DNA from: Candidatus Gastranaerophilales bacterium
GTDB taxonomy: Bacteria > Cyanobacteriota > Vampirovibrionia > Gastranaerophilales > Gastranaerophilaceae
DNA length: 64,000 nucleotides
Reading direction: 5' to 3'
Assembly (NCBI GenBank): GCA_944322725.1
Contig: CALUPU010000003.1
Span: 1-64,000, forward strand
In this document: positions 52,704 through 61,892 of the stretch, in pieces
How positions within the stretch are numbered: the first letter of the stretch is position 1
How the letters are laid out: each line of letters starts with the position of its first letter
Made by a program: the position numbers and the translations under genes
Notes under the pieces: generated by a model
What the model was told of the DNA's origin: nothing
Seen by the model: only the letters and a program-made list of their open reading frames with translations
Databases searched by the model: none

Positions 52704-54098
52704 CTATGCAAAATATTTTTCTAATGCCTGTTTGTCAAATACCTCTATACTATCCTTGCTGTGCAGAAACACAAGACAGGTCAAAAGTGATTTAAACATA
52801 GAAAACTCACTCAAAGAAAGTTTTTTCATTAAATCTGCTATATTTTCTGCGAGAAATTCCGTTATAAGAGTTTTATTCTTAAATACAAGTGAAGTAAAAT
52901 AGTCCAGCCCCTCTTTAGTGTTAATCCCTTCAAAATACAAGATATCCGGAGACTGAAACTCAATAAAACGCATAGCTTTATCAAGATTAAAACCGATATG
53001 TTCGTTTAGTTCGCACTGATTAACATTTTCTAGATTATATTTGGTAATTGACTCAATTGTCATTATATTTTTAGAATCATCAGCTATATCAGAGAGAATA
53101 GAATAAATCATATGTGTTTTTCCGCACAATCCCGAGCCGCAAACAAGAACAATACCAGGATTGTTAACAGAATTTCTTATGATATTAATCTTTTTGGCAT
53201 CAAGGTTTATATCCTGAAGTTTTTTGGGCGGTTTATATATTTTTATGGAAATACGTTCTCCGTGGATAGTCGGAAATGCAGAGATGCTGGCAATCAGCGC
53301 CACATCATCCACCTTAAAACTCAGTTTACCGAGCTGGGGCAGTTCCGAAACTGTCGGATCAAGATTTGAAAGAGTTTTCAAACGGGCAATAAACGGAGCA
53401 ACAATAATAGAAGGAATATCCCCTGTTGAAACATTTTGTGAATTTTTTCTGAAAATAACACTCAAACCGTTTGGTACATGTTCAAAGAAAAGTTCATGGA
53501 TATCATCAGAAATAGCCTGTTTTAATATTGCACGGATAAGTTTTTGTATATGTTCATCTGACAGACTTGTTGTCAATTCTTCATTATTTAAAACCTCACG
53601 CCAGTCATATTTTGGACGATTTTCATCTATAAAAATCTGCCCTACAGAACTTCCGCTTGAATAATATTCTTCAATCTTTTTCAAAATAGCATTTTCTGAT
53701 GAGATTACAGGTTCTATTTCACACTTTGCATCCTCAACAATTTTATCAATTGCAAACAAATCCAGAGGATCTGACATTGCAACCGTAAGTATGCCTTCAA
53801 TTTCAAAAAGAGGGATAACCTTATATTTTTGAGCATTATTAAGATTAATGTAACTGAGGCATTTTTTATCCAGTGAATAATCATCAAGATTTACGTATGG
53901 TATATGAAGTTTGCTCTCCAAAAATTTTAACAGTGTATCCTCAGCTATAATGCCCGAAGAAATTAACACCTGACCGATGTTAACATGCTGGGCTTCCGAG
54001 ACCTGTTGTGCAGTCTCTAAATCCTCATATTTAATGAGATTATCTCTGACAAGGTCATATTTAAGTTTTTCCAATGTTTTGTTACGTACAAACTCCAT
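52704..54098 (-). CDS. Degenerate PilB/GspE-like ATPase
   Basis: A 464-residue relative of type IV pilus or type II secretion motor ATPases. The N-terminal MshEN-like domain (about 1-140) is clear: IGQVLISSGIIAEDTLLKFL and VIPLFEIEGILTVAMSDP. The motor domain is eroded. The Walker A reads GSGLCGKTHM (321-330; GPTGSGKTTT in the family). The Asp box is weak (MTIESITKYN), the Walker B region is SPDILYFEGI (383-392) instead of DPDxIxxGEIRD, and the zinc tetracysteine is absent. It may be a regulatory paralogue and not a motor. It follows the response regulator by 25 bases in the same direction. Confidence 0.75.
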   Translation of the reverse strand: MEFVRNKTLEKLKYDLVRDNLIKYEDLETAQQVSEAQHVNIGQVLISSGIIAEDTLLKFLESKLHIPYVNLDDYSLDKKCLSYINLNNAQKYKVIPLFEIEGILTVAMSDPLDLFAIDKIVEDAKCEIEPVISSENAILKKIEEYYSSGSSVGQIFIDENRPKYDWREVLNNEELTTSLSDEHIQKLIRAILKQAISDDIHELFFEHVPNGLSVIFRKNSQNVSTGDIPSIIVAPFIARLKTLSNLDPTVSELPQLGKLSFKVDDVALIASISAFPTIHGERISIKIYKPPKKLQDINLDAKKINIIRNSVNNPGIVLVCGSGLCGKTHMIYSILSDIADDSKNIMTIESITKYNLENVNQCELNEHIGFNLDKAMRFIEFQSPDILYFEGINTKEGLDYFTSLVFKNKTLITEFLAENIADLMKKLSLSEFSMFKSLLTCLVFLHSKDSIEVFDKQALEKYFA

Positions 54099-54123
54099 GA
54101 TTTTTATAAATCTCCAAAAACCT

Positions 54124-54504
54124 TTATGCCAGATATTCTTTAACCTTTGATATCACTTCATCTAATTCAAAAGGCTTTGTTATATATTCGTTAACGCCGG
54201 TTTCATGCCCGATTGCCTTATCATCTTCCTGAGAACGTGCAGTTACCATAATGATGGGTATATCTTTATACTTATTGTCATACTTTAAAAGACGGCTGAT
54301 TTTATAACCGTTAATTTTAGGCATCATAACATCCAGTATCATCAAATCCGGTATGATTTCTTTTGCAAGATTAAGCCCTGTCTCTCCGTCATACGCACAA
54401 AAACACTCATAGCCCTGAGCCTCAAGCATAAATTTAAGAGTTTCAACAATATCCTGCTCATCATCTACAATAAGAATTTTTTTATTAATGCCCGAATCGG
54501 TCAT
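54124..54504 (-). CDS. Single-domain response regulator
   Basis: A 126-residue receiver domain without an output domain (CheY/PilG type). The acidic pocket is IVDDEQD (12-18), the phospho-acceptor is D58 in MILDVMMP, T and K are in VTARSQ and TKPFEL. It follows the histidine kinase by four bases and is probably its phosphorylation target. Output may be through the PilB-like protein encoded next. Confidence 0.9.
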   Translation of the reverse strand: MTDSGINKKILIVDDEQDIVETLKFMLEAQGYECFCAYDGETGLNLAKEIIPDLMILDVMMPKINGYKISRLLKYDNKYKDIPIIMVTARSQEDDKAIGHETGVNEYITKPFELDEVISKVKEYLA

Positions 54505-54508
54505 ATAA

Positions 54509-56611
54509 CTATACCTCCACCATTTTATTATTTTTAAGATTTTCTTTTGATACTACCATCAAGGTTTGCGCATCTTCTCCGTTATCGGGGAAAAGTACCG
54601 TTGAATACACTATATCATATTTTTGAGAGTTTGTTTCTTCACCTTGAGCCATCAGCGTGCTCTCAATTTTCTTTTCTATAAAACTCTGTGCAAACTTATC
54701 AGCCTCAGGTATCATTACACACATAAAGCGTTTTGTATCTTCTTCAAAATACACTTCTTTTGTGTTTGCAGTTTTTCTTATTATAGAAATTTTTTCCTCT
54801 CTTATCTCATTTATAAACGACTTTGCCGTATTTTTCCGCTCACAAACAGTAAGAAGAAGGACATTTTGTTCGCAGGTTCTAGCCTTTGCTATTTCTTTAT
54901 CAAGGTCAATAATAAATTTTTCTTTCTCGCTCAAAACAGGTATCACAAAAGCAAATGTCGTACCGCAGTTGAGTTCGCTTTCTACCCAGATAAAACCCTT
55001 ATGCGCCTCGATAAGCTGCTTTGCAATAGGCAGCCCGAGCCCTGTACCGCCGTTTTTGCGATTAAGCGAGTTTTCAATCTGCTGAAACTGGTCAAATACT
55101 TTTTTCAAATCCTCATGAGCAATACCTATACCGTTATCTGCAACAGAAACCTTAATATAGTTTTCATAGAAAACCGGATTTTCCACGCCGATAAGTTTTG
55201 ATTTATCTATATCAGCACGCGCTATATTTTCAGTTTTTACAGTAATTCTGCCGTTTTCATTAGTAAATTTAATGGCATTTGATATAAGATTTGACACAAC
55301 CTGCTCAATACGCTGGCAATCCAGATAGGTTGAAGCAATATGTTCATCTTTTTCAAGTACAAGTTCAATATTCTTTTCCTTTGCAAGATTTTCAAACGTA
55401 TTTTTAATAAATTCAACAGGCGTATTTATACTTCCGCGTTCAAATTTAAAATCCATTTTGCCTGCTTCAACTTTAGATAAATCAAGCAGGTCATTAATAA
55501 TACCGGACAGTCTTGTCACATTACGCTTAGCCATATTAAGAAACTTATCCATAATAGAACTTACATCGCCGGCTTTTCCGCTCAAGCAGATTTCAAGCGA
55601 GTTTTTAATAGCGGTCAAAGGCGTTCTCAATTCGTGAGACACGATAGATATAAACTCGGATTTTAAACGTTCGAGTTTTTCAAGCTTTGTATTGGTATTT
55701 TTGATTTCCTCGTACAATGATGCATTTTCCAAAGGCAAAGACACCTGCCTTGCAAGTGTTTGAAAACATGTTGTGTCTTCTTGCGAAAAATCGGTTTCTC
55801 TAAATACTTCAATCAGCCCGAAAAATTTTTCGCCGACATTTATGGGAGCAAAAAGATTATCAAACTTCAAAACATTCAAATCATACTCTTCCAGAGGATA
55901 TTTAACATTTTGGGTCACCGTAATATCATTGACATTCAGGTCATAGGGTATTTTTTTCTTGTCAAAAAGAGCCCTGTAACTCAATATTGCTCTCAATTTT
56001 AAAGAATGCTCAAGCCGCGGTGATATTCCGTACAGAGAATTAATAATTAAATCTATATGATGTTCATCGTTAAATACAAGCGTGGAAGAAAGAGAAAAAC
56101 TCAAACTCTTTTCAAGCCCGTCAATCATGATACTTATAAGTTTTTGCTTATCTAATGAACCTGCAAGCTGCGTAGAAGTATTATAGAGAACATCCAGCTG
56201 ATACAGGCTTTTTGCCAGTTCACTGTTGTTTGTTGAAAGAGTATCAACAGCTTTTTTCAGTTTCAAGTTCGATGCAACACAGGCACTCAAAATTCTTTCA
56301 TTAACCGGCTTTGTTACACACGCATTTGTCAATTTTAACAGTTCTGTGTTTTCAGTTGCTGCATTTACCAGCGCAACTACAGCTATATTATCTTTAAGCG
56401 TATCTGGCTGCATTTTTTTGCATAAAAGAGAAACATCCTGATTTTTAATATTTTCATCAACAATAACAAGCGAAACAAGTGATTTTTTAACATAATTCAG
56501 AATTGCTTCTTCATCAACGGACACAATAACCGCAGCAGAAATCTTTGAGAGCACCTGTGTTATAAGTTTATTTTGTTTTTCATTATCTGATACTAACAAT
56601 ATTTTTGGCAT
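54509..56611 (-). CDS. Hybrid sensor histidine kinase (REC-GAF-HisKA-HATPase)
   Basis: A 700-residue cytoplasmic kinase. The N-terminal receiver domain (1-118) has D52 and K101. A GAF domain (about 135-300) is followed by the dimerisation/phosphorylation helix with H326 in SHELRTPLTAIKN, then the ATPase domain with N box VSNLISNAIKFTN, VADNGIGI and GGTGLGLPIAKQL. About 130 C-terminal residues are an extra domain of unknown type. No transmembrane segment was seen, so it senses an internal signal. It is the first gene of the kinase-regulator-PilB-like cluster. Confidence 0.9.
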   Translation of the reverse strand: MPKILLVSDNEKQNKLITQVLSKISAAVIVSVDEEAILNYVKKSLVSLVIVDENIKNQDVSLLCKKMQPDTLKDNIAVVALVNAATENTELLKLTNACVTKPVNERILSACVASNLKLKKAVDTLSTNNSELAKSLYQLDVLYNTSTQLAGSLDKQKLISIMIDGLEKSLSFSLSSTLVFNDEHHIDLIINSLYGISPRLEHSLKLRAILSYRALFDKKKIPYDLNVNDITVTQNVKYPLEEYDLNVLKFDNLFAPINVGEKFFGLIEVFRETDFSQEDTTCFQTLARQVSLPLENASLYEEIKNTNTKLEKLERLKSEFISIVSHELRTPLTAIKNSLEICLSGKAGDVSSIMDKFLNMAKRNVTRLSGIINDLLDLSKVEAGKMDFKFERGSINTPVEFIKNTFENLAKEKNIELVLEKDEHIASTYLDCQRIEQVVSNLISNAIKFTNENGRITVKTENIARADIDKSKLIGVENPVFYENYIKVSVADNGIGIAHEDLKKVFDQFQQIENSLNRKNGGTGLGLPIAKQLIEAHKGFIWVESELNCGTTFAFVIPVLSEKEKFIIDLDKEIAKARTCEQNVLLLTVCERKNTAKSFINEIREEKISIIRKTANTKEVYFEEDTKRFMCVMIPEADKFAQSFIEKKIESTLMAQGEETNSQKYDIVYSTVLFPDNGEDAQTLMVVSKENLKNNKMVEV

Positions 56612-56763
56612 GATGACATGTTAACACGCTGTAAAATTAACGGCTAGTTCTTAAAATTTTTAAAAATTTATCATATAATTAAAGGAAGAATGTCATGAAA
56701 AAGTTTGTTTTCATGTGAATGTAAATTTAAAATTTTTATCAGGGGATTTGAGGGATTATTAAA

Positions 56764-57378
56764 ATGGGATACACTTTCGAAATAATAACAGGACCTATGA
56801 GCTGCGGAAAAACAGAAGAACTTCTGCGCCGTGTAAAAAGGTGTATTATTGCCCAGAAAAAAGTAAAAGTTATTTCACCTGAAGTCGACACAAGAACAAA
56901 AGGTGATTATATAGAATCCAGAAACGGACTATGGCTCGATGCAATAACAGTAAAAAGCGCCAGAGATATATTAAGCCATATTTCAACCGATGATGAAGTA
57001 ATTGCTATTGATGAAATTCAGTTCTTTGATTCGGAAATTGTTTCTGTCGTTAAAAGGCTTGCAGAACACGGCAAAAGAGTAATTGCATCTGGTCTGGATT
57101 TGGATTTTAAAGGAGAGCCTTTTGGTTCAATGCCCGAGTTGCTCTGTATAGCCGACAGAGTAGACAAACTCACAGCCGTATGCATGAAATGCGGTTCTGA
57201 CCACGCAACAAGAACTCAAAGACTCATAAACGGTTTTCCTGCTGACAAATCATCCCCGCTTATTATGATTGGCGGAGACGAAACATACGAAGCAAGATGC
57301 CTCAAATGCTATGAATTACCGGACAGAGAAGCGGAAAATAAGAAAAAATCCTTCAGACTTTTAAATTTTACAAAATAA
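56764..57378 (+). CDS. tdk: Thymidine kinase
   Basis: A type II thymidine kinase that salvages thymidine to dTMP. The 204 residues contain the P-loop GPMSCGKTEELLRR (10-23), VIAIDEIQFFD (Walker B with catalytic Glu), and two zinc cysteine pairs in VCMKCGSDHATRTQRL and EARCLKCYEL. Size fits the family. It is a single gene; its stop lies one base from the stop of a small minus-strand gene. Confidence 0.94.
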   Translation: MGYTFEIITGPMSCGKTEELLRRVKRCIIAQKKVKVISPEVDTRTKGDYIESRNGLWLDAITVKSARDILSHISTDDEVIAIDEIQFFDSEIVSVVKRLAEHGKRVIASGLDLDFKGEPFGSMPELLCIADRVDKLTAVCMKCGSDHATRTQRLINGFPADKSSPLIMIGGDETYEARCLKCYELPDREAENKKKSFRLLNFTK

Positions 57379-57379
57379 A

Positions 57380-57631
57380 TTAAGATTTAAAATAATCGCA
57401 TATCAATTTGGCGTCTTTATTCGGATTGTGAGCAAATTTCTTAAAAAATTTCTGTATCAAAGAGGTTCTTGCACTATCCAGTTCTTTTTTGCAGATGGCT
57501 TTTTTTATCACAAGTTTATTATATTTAATATTGGCTTCTTCTGATGTTTCAAGATCACTTTTAAGATTACTCAATTCTGTATTATATTTGAGTATGGATT
57601 GACGGAGCTTAAGAACTTTTTTGCTGCTCAT
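57380..57631 (-). CDS. Small coiled-coil protein
   Basis: An 83-residue basic protein beginning MSSKKVLKLRQSILKYNTEL. Residues about 8-60 form a helical coiled coil (heptad-like Leu/Ile), and the end contains FFKKFAHNPN. The frame opens at 57712 with TTG, but ATG 57631 is preferred because a GCAGGAAGG site lies upstream. That choice also avoids overlap with the opposite gene. Function unknown. Confidence 0.6.
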   Translation of the reverse strand: MSSKKVLKLRQSILKYNTELSNLKSDLETSEEANIKYNKLVIKKAICKKELDSARTSLIQKFFKKFAHNPNKDAKLICDYFKS

Positions 57632-57823
57632 TATTGATATAGCCTTCCTGCTTATCTTTTGTGGGGTAAATACATTTTGCCCTTTGTTACTCACTACGGG
57701 CGACGATTTCAACTTTTTTATAATAATAAATCTGCAAAAATTATGACTCCACCAAAAAGTCTAAAAAACATTAAGAAGAGTAAATCTTTCGTATGGTTCT
57801 TGCTTTTTACTTATAATAAATAT

Positions 57824-58894
57824 ATGAATAAACAGGAAATAAAAAAGGTTTTAATACTTCGTTTGAGCGCTCTGGGCGACACTATCCATACTCTGCCGGC
57901 AGCTTATGCGATAAAAAAAACATACCCTGACTGTGAAATTGGCTGGGTTGTAGAAGATAAAGCACAACTGTTTATCAAGGATAATCCTTTGATTGACCAT
58001 TGTTATGTGATACCTAAAAAACAATGGAAAAAACGCGGCATACTGTCATTAGAAAATATAAAAGAGTTCAAAAATATAATTGAACAAATAAATAAAGAAA
58101 ACTATGACGTTGTTCTTGACACCCAGCAGTTGTTTAAAAGTGCAAGTCTTCTGCCCTTTTTAAATATAAAAAGAAAAATAACACTGACCGGTGGAAGAGA
58201 GGGTTCTCGTTTTTTCTCCAACGAAATCTATCCGGAATATCACAAGCTTTTTGACCCTGAATACCATGTTGTAAAAAGGAATCTGGAGTTTGCACAGCAT
58301 ATCGGAGCAGATACCTCAGAAGTAAAAATTATTCTAAAAGAAGCTGCCTGTGAGATAAAGACAAAAATCGACGAACTTTTGTCAAACACTGACCTGAACA
58401 AAAAAACAGTGGTAATTTCTCCGGCAACGACCTGGGAGAACAAACACTGGGCAGAAATGCACTGGAAAGACACCATCAAATGGCTTAAAGATAAGGCAAA
58501 TATAATTTTTACCGGTATGGAGGCAGATAAGGCTCTTATTGAACGAATACTCGAAGATACAGACTGCAATTCATACATTAATCTTGCCGGTAAAACCAAT
58601 CTTGAGGAACTTGCAGAAGTATTCAGACGCGCGCATATAGTTATTTCACCGGATTCAGGCAGTGCACATATTGCCTGGGCTGTATCAAAACCCGTCATCA
58701 TAACCCTTTTCAGTGCAACAGCAGAAAGAAGAAGTGCACCTTTCGGTGAAAACTGTTACGTACTTGCACCGCAATTAGAGTGCAGACCTTGTTTAAAGAA
58801 AAAATGCAGGCTAAAGAACAAACAAGATAAAAACAAATGCTGTTCGCTTGTAACAGCAGAGGATTTGATACAACTATTACAAAAACTTCTCTGA
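57824..58894 (+). CDS. Lipopolysaccharide heptosyltransferase-like glycosyltransferase (GT9)
   Basis: A 356-residue GT-B enzyme of the WaaC/WaaF/heptosyltransferase family, adding heptose or another sugar to the outer-membrane lipopolysaccharide core. KVLILRLSALGDTIHTLPAA lies at the start, SPATTWENKHWAEMHW in the middle and ISPDSGSAHIAWAVSKP with TLFSATAERRSAPFG in the donor-binding part. The C-terminus is Cys/Lys-rich (CRPCLKKKCRLKN). ATG 57824 is chosen because family members start this way; the frame is open upstream to 57659. A glycosyltransferase with a different acceptor is possible. Confidence 0.85.
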   Translation: MNKQEIKKVLILRLSALGDTIHTLPAAYAIKKTYPDCEIGWVVEDKAQLFIKDNPLIDHCYVIPKKQWKKRGILSLENIKEFKNIIEQINKENYDVVLDTQQLFKSASLLPFLNIKRKITLTGGREGSRFFSNEIYPEYHKLFDPEYHVVKRNLEFAQHIGADTSEVKIILKEAACEIKTKIDELLSNTDLNKKTVVISPATTWENKHWAEMHWKDTIKWLKDKANIIFTGMEADKALIERILEDTDCNSYINLAGKTNLEELAEVFRRAHIVISPDSGSAHIAWAVSKPVIITLFSATAERRSAPFGENCYVLAPQLECRPCLKKKCRLKNKQDKNKCCSLVTAEDLIQLLQKLL

Positions 58895-58971
58895 TAAATA
58901 TTTTACTTTTCTACAAAAATAGTAGTATAATAGACAGCGAAACACTACTTTAATTCATTTAACCGGTACAT

Positions 58972-60897
58972 ATGGATTTATTTAAAAAATTCAAAGAATA
59001 CACACAAAAAGTTAACGAAATAGAATACAGCATCTCTAATAATAAAAAAGAGTTTATTGAAATTTATGAGAGAAATCTTGCACTGGAAAAAGAAATAGTC
59101 CAGCGCACTCAGGAACTTGATCAGGCAAACAAGGCTTTTTTAACATTAAAACATGTATGGGAATTAATGAACTCTGCAGAACCTTTATCAAGTGTTTTGC
59201 AAAAACTGGTTAACTCCCTGCACGGAGAAATGGGCTATATTAACAGTACAATTCTTCAGGTATGTAATGATGAAAAAGGCAAATATTATAAAGTAAAAGC
59301 TTTTTCAGAAAGTCCTATATATAAAAAACTGGTAGGCTATCTGAATGAAAAGAATATAGATATTCATGAATATCATCTTAAATATGATTCAAAAATGCTT
59401 ATTACAAAAGCTATAGAAGAAAAGAGCATTCTCTACACAAAAGACTATTTAAATGTTATAAACAGCCTTTTATATGATTTCAAGCCTGAAAACATAGAAG
59501 CAATAAACAAACTTGGTGTAAGCAGAAATGTTATATGCATTCCTCTGAATCCGTCAAACACTCCATTCGGGGTCATGATGGTATTTTCACCGAGAGAAGA
59601 AGTTACTGATAAAGAATTAAACTTCCTTACTCTCTTTGCAAACCAGGTTGAAATGGCAATTACAATAGCTAATCTCTTTGAAAACCTGAAAAAAGAAGCT
59701 GTAACAGATTCTTTAACGGAACTGTACAACAGACGTTATTTTAATCAGGCACTGCAAAAAGAAACTGAACGTGCTCAACGCCTGCATCAGCCGTTTTCTT
59801 TAATAAGTCTGGATTTAGACTATTTAAAGAAAATCAACGACACATACGGACACTTTTTCGGAGACCTTGCAATAAGAACAATAGCCGATATTTTAAGAAA
59901 AAATGCCCGTTCTATTGATGTACCGGCAAGACTCGGCGGAGAAGAATTTTCCGTTCTTCTGCCGGGTGTTGATTCGTCAGGCGCTATGATTGCAGCAGAA
60001 AGAATACGCGCAGCAATTGAAGCACAAGAACTTGATACAATAGGACATGTTACTGCAAGTATAGGGGTCGGAACATTCCCCGAACACTCTATAAAACTTG
60101 ATGAACTTCTTGATATGACTGACCAGGCAATGTATAAGTCTAAAATCAACGGCAGAAACAGAGTTACTCTGGCAAAATCAGTACATGATGAGGCAGAATG
60201 GCACGAAGTTGCTTTCGGTGCATTTATGGATATTCTTACCAAACAAAAAGTGCCAATACCTGATAAAATTGCAAAAGAAATCACCTCAAAGCTTAAATCC
60301 ATTAACACAACAGAGACAAAAGATACAATATTTTCTGTGGCAGATACACTTGCCCAGACTTATAATAATCATTACAAAAAAGGTATTACAAAGGCAAAAG
60401 TATCTCTTGCAATCGAATTGGGGAGAAAAATGGAGTTGTCAAAAGAAGATATTGATAAATTAAAAATAGCAATGCTTCTCTATGACATAGGCAAATTAAT
60501 GATTCCGGAAGAAATACTTAACAAAAAAGAACCTTTGTCGGAAGAGGAAAAGCAAAAAATTAAAGAACATCCTCTTATAGCAGCAAGAAAAATCCTGAAA
60601 CCGATAAGTTCCATTGCAGAAATAGTTCCTATAATTGAGGCTCACCATGAAAACTGGGACGGCACAGGATATCCGCAGAAGCTTAGCGGTGAGGCAATAC
60701 CGATATCTTCCCAGATTATATTGCTTATTGATGCGTTTTTTGCACTGACGCAGAATCGTCCTTACAGGATTGCAAGATCAAAAGAAGAAGCTGTTGAAAT
60801 AATAAAACTAGAATCCGGCAAAAAATGGAATGAAAAACTTGTTGAAGAATTTACGGGACTGATGAATGAACACAAACAATCAAAACAGCAGGCTTGA
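58972..60897 (+). CDS. GAF-GGDEF-HD-GYP cyclic-di-GMP signalling protein
   Basis: A 641-residue protein with a coiled-coil start (about 1-60), GAF domain (about 65-235), GGDEF diguanylate cyclase domain (240-400) and HD-GYP-type domain (about 450-635). The cyclase site is LGGEEF (321-326), with an inhibitory-site RSID (313-316) five residues upstream. Both are intact, so cyclic-di-GMP synthesis with product feedback is likely. In the HD-GYP domain, the HD pair reads YD (LLYDIGK, 504-505). AHHENWDGTGYP and LLIDAFFALTQNRPYR are kept. Hydrolysis may thus be impaired. Membrane segments were not seen. Confidence 0.88.
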   Translation: MDLFKKFKEYTQKVNEIEYSISNNKKEFIEIYERNLALEKEIVQRTQELDQANKAFLTLKHVWELMNSAEPLSSVLQKLVNSLHGEMGYINSTILQVCNDEKGKYYKVKAFSESPIYKKLVGYLNEKNIDIHEYHLKYDSKMLITKAIEEKSILYTKDYLNVINSLLYDFKPENIEAINKLGVSRNVICIPLNPSNTPFGVMMVFSPREEVTDKELNFLTLFANQVEMAITIANLFENLKKEAVTDSLTELYNRRYFNQALQKETERAQRLHQPFSLISLDLDYLKKINDTYGHFFGDLAIRTIADILRKNARSIDVPARLGGEEFSVLLPGVDSSGAMIAAERIRAAIEAQELDTIGHVTASIGVGTFPEHSIKLDELLDMTDQAMYKSKINGRNRVTLAKSVHDEAEWHEVAFGAFMDILTKQKVPIPDKIAKEITSKLKSINTTETKDTIFSVADTLAQTYNNHYKKGITKAKVSLAIELGRKMELSKEDIDKLKIAMLLYDIGKLMIPEEILNKKEPLSEEEKQKIKEHPLIAARKILKPISSIAEIVPIIEAHHENWDGTGYPQKLSGEAIPISSQIILLIDAFFALTQNRPYRIARSKEEAVEIIKLESGKKWNEKLVEEFTGLMNEHKQSKQQA

Positions 60898-61228
60898 TAC
60901 AATAATCACAAAATTGTATAAATGGTGCACCACTTACAAAGACCAGTCTCTTGTAAGAGATACTACAAAACTTCGAAATACAATGTTTGATGCGTACATA
61001 GACAGCAATCTTACAACACCTTTGTCTTTTACCATATTTGAACTCTCTGACAAAGGCGAACTAATAATAGATAAACAACAAAGGATTCTGGAAAGCCAGG
61101 CAGCGTTTTTCCTCTTTATAAATCCCAAAACAGGCTGGATTTTCTCCATAAAAAATACGCTGGAAAACCAGAAAAAACTTCTGACAAACCAGCCTCTTCA
61201 AAATTTTAAAATAAAAATAGTAGAATAA
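60866..61228 (+). CDS. Hypothetical protein
   Basis: A 120-residue soluble protein that starts inside the last 32 bases of the cyclic-di-GMP gene, in another frame (MNTNNQNSRLDTIITKLYKW). It has a helical first half and beta-rich second half, with FTIFELSDKGELIIDKQQR and TGWIFSIKN. No motif was recognised. The long overlap suggests translational coupling. It ends flush with the stop of the next minus-strand gene. Confidence 0.6.
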   Translation: MNTNNQNSRLDTIITKLYKWCTTYKDQSLVRDTTKLRNTMFDAYIDSNLTTPLSFTIFELSDKGELIIDKQQRILESQAAFFLFINPKTGWIFSIKNTLENQKKLLTNQPLQNFKIKIVE

Positions 61229-61483
61229 CTATTCTTCTATATCATAGCTGACGCCGGCATCGTCTTTTGCCGCCATTTCAATGAGAAGATAAGTCATATA
61301 AGCACCAAGAGCAACTGCTTTGGGATCAAGGTCTGTATTATTGGCTGCTTCTATTATTGCACTGTTTATTTCAGGATTTTCATCCTTGATATAATGAATC
61401 ATTTTTTTTCTCCAGCCGTGAACATCCTGGAAAATCTCCGCAAAAGCCAAAGACGCGTGCTCTTCTGTTATTATAGGCAGCAT
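61229..61483 (-). CDS. Small hypothetical helical protein
   Basis: An 84-residue acidic helical protein (MLPIITEEHASLAFAEIFQD to DAGVSYDIEE). No cysteine, signal peptide or known motif was seen. The ATG has a strong AAGGAGAG Shine-Dalgarno sequence. Its stop codon abuts that of the preceding plus-strand gene. Function unknown. Confidence 0.65.
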   Translation of the reverse strand: MLPIITEEHASLAFAEIFQDVHGWRKKMIHYIKDENPEINSAIIEAANNTDLDPKAVALGAYMTYLLIEMAAKDDAGVSYDIEE

Positions 61484-61637
61484 ATATTCTCTCCTTATAT
61501 CAGTAACGTATGTCTTATATTATATACTAAATTAAAATCAATATATCCACTATTTCAAGTATATCGTTACATTCCAAACCTCAAATATATATATTATATA
61601 TATTTCTTAACATTTTATAAAAAAAGAGGCAATTTTT

Positions 61638-61892
61638 ATGAGTCCAAAAACTTTATTAAAATATAGAGTTTTTAGAGGAACGATTATTATGCAAGAACAT
61701 GAATTGAATACAATAATGGACGTAGTATCAGACCCAATTAAAAATGTTTATGATATTTCGTCACGTAAAAATGTAGAAGAAATTCAACGTATCATAAGAA
61801 TTTTTAAAATAAACGAAGAACAAAATATGAAGACAAAACTGTTTGCGATAAAAAATATTGCAACCTTCAAATTAGTCATGAGCAATAACTAG
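61638..61892 (+). CDS. Small hypothetical protein
   Basis: An 84-residue basic helical protein. ATG 61638 has GAGG eight bases upstream. An internal ATG (61689, MQEHELNTIMDVV) also has a possible AGAGGA site and would give 67 residues. The sequence ends KNIATFKLVMSNN. No motif was recognised. The last four bases overlap the stop of the coiled-coil gene on the minus strand. Confidence 0.55.
   Translation: MSPKTLLKYRVFRGTIIMQEHELNTIMDVVSDPIKNVYDISSRKNVEEIQRIIRIFKINEEQNMKTKLFAIKNIATFKLVMSNN

Noticed and set aside
54623-55201. A 192-codon plus-strand frame opposite the histidine kinase gene
   Set aside because: It is a shadow of the well-supported kinase frame. Its translation is Phe/Lys/Cys-rich, without domain character, and it has no ribosome-binding site.
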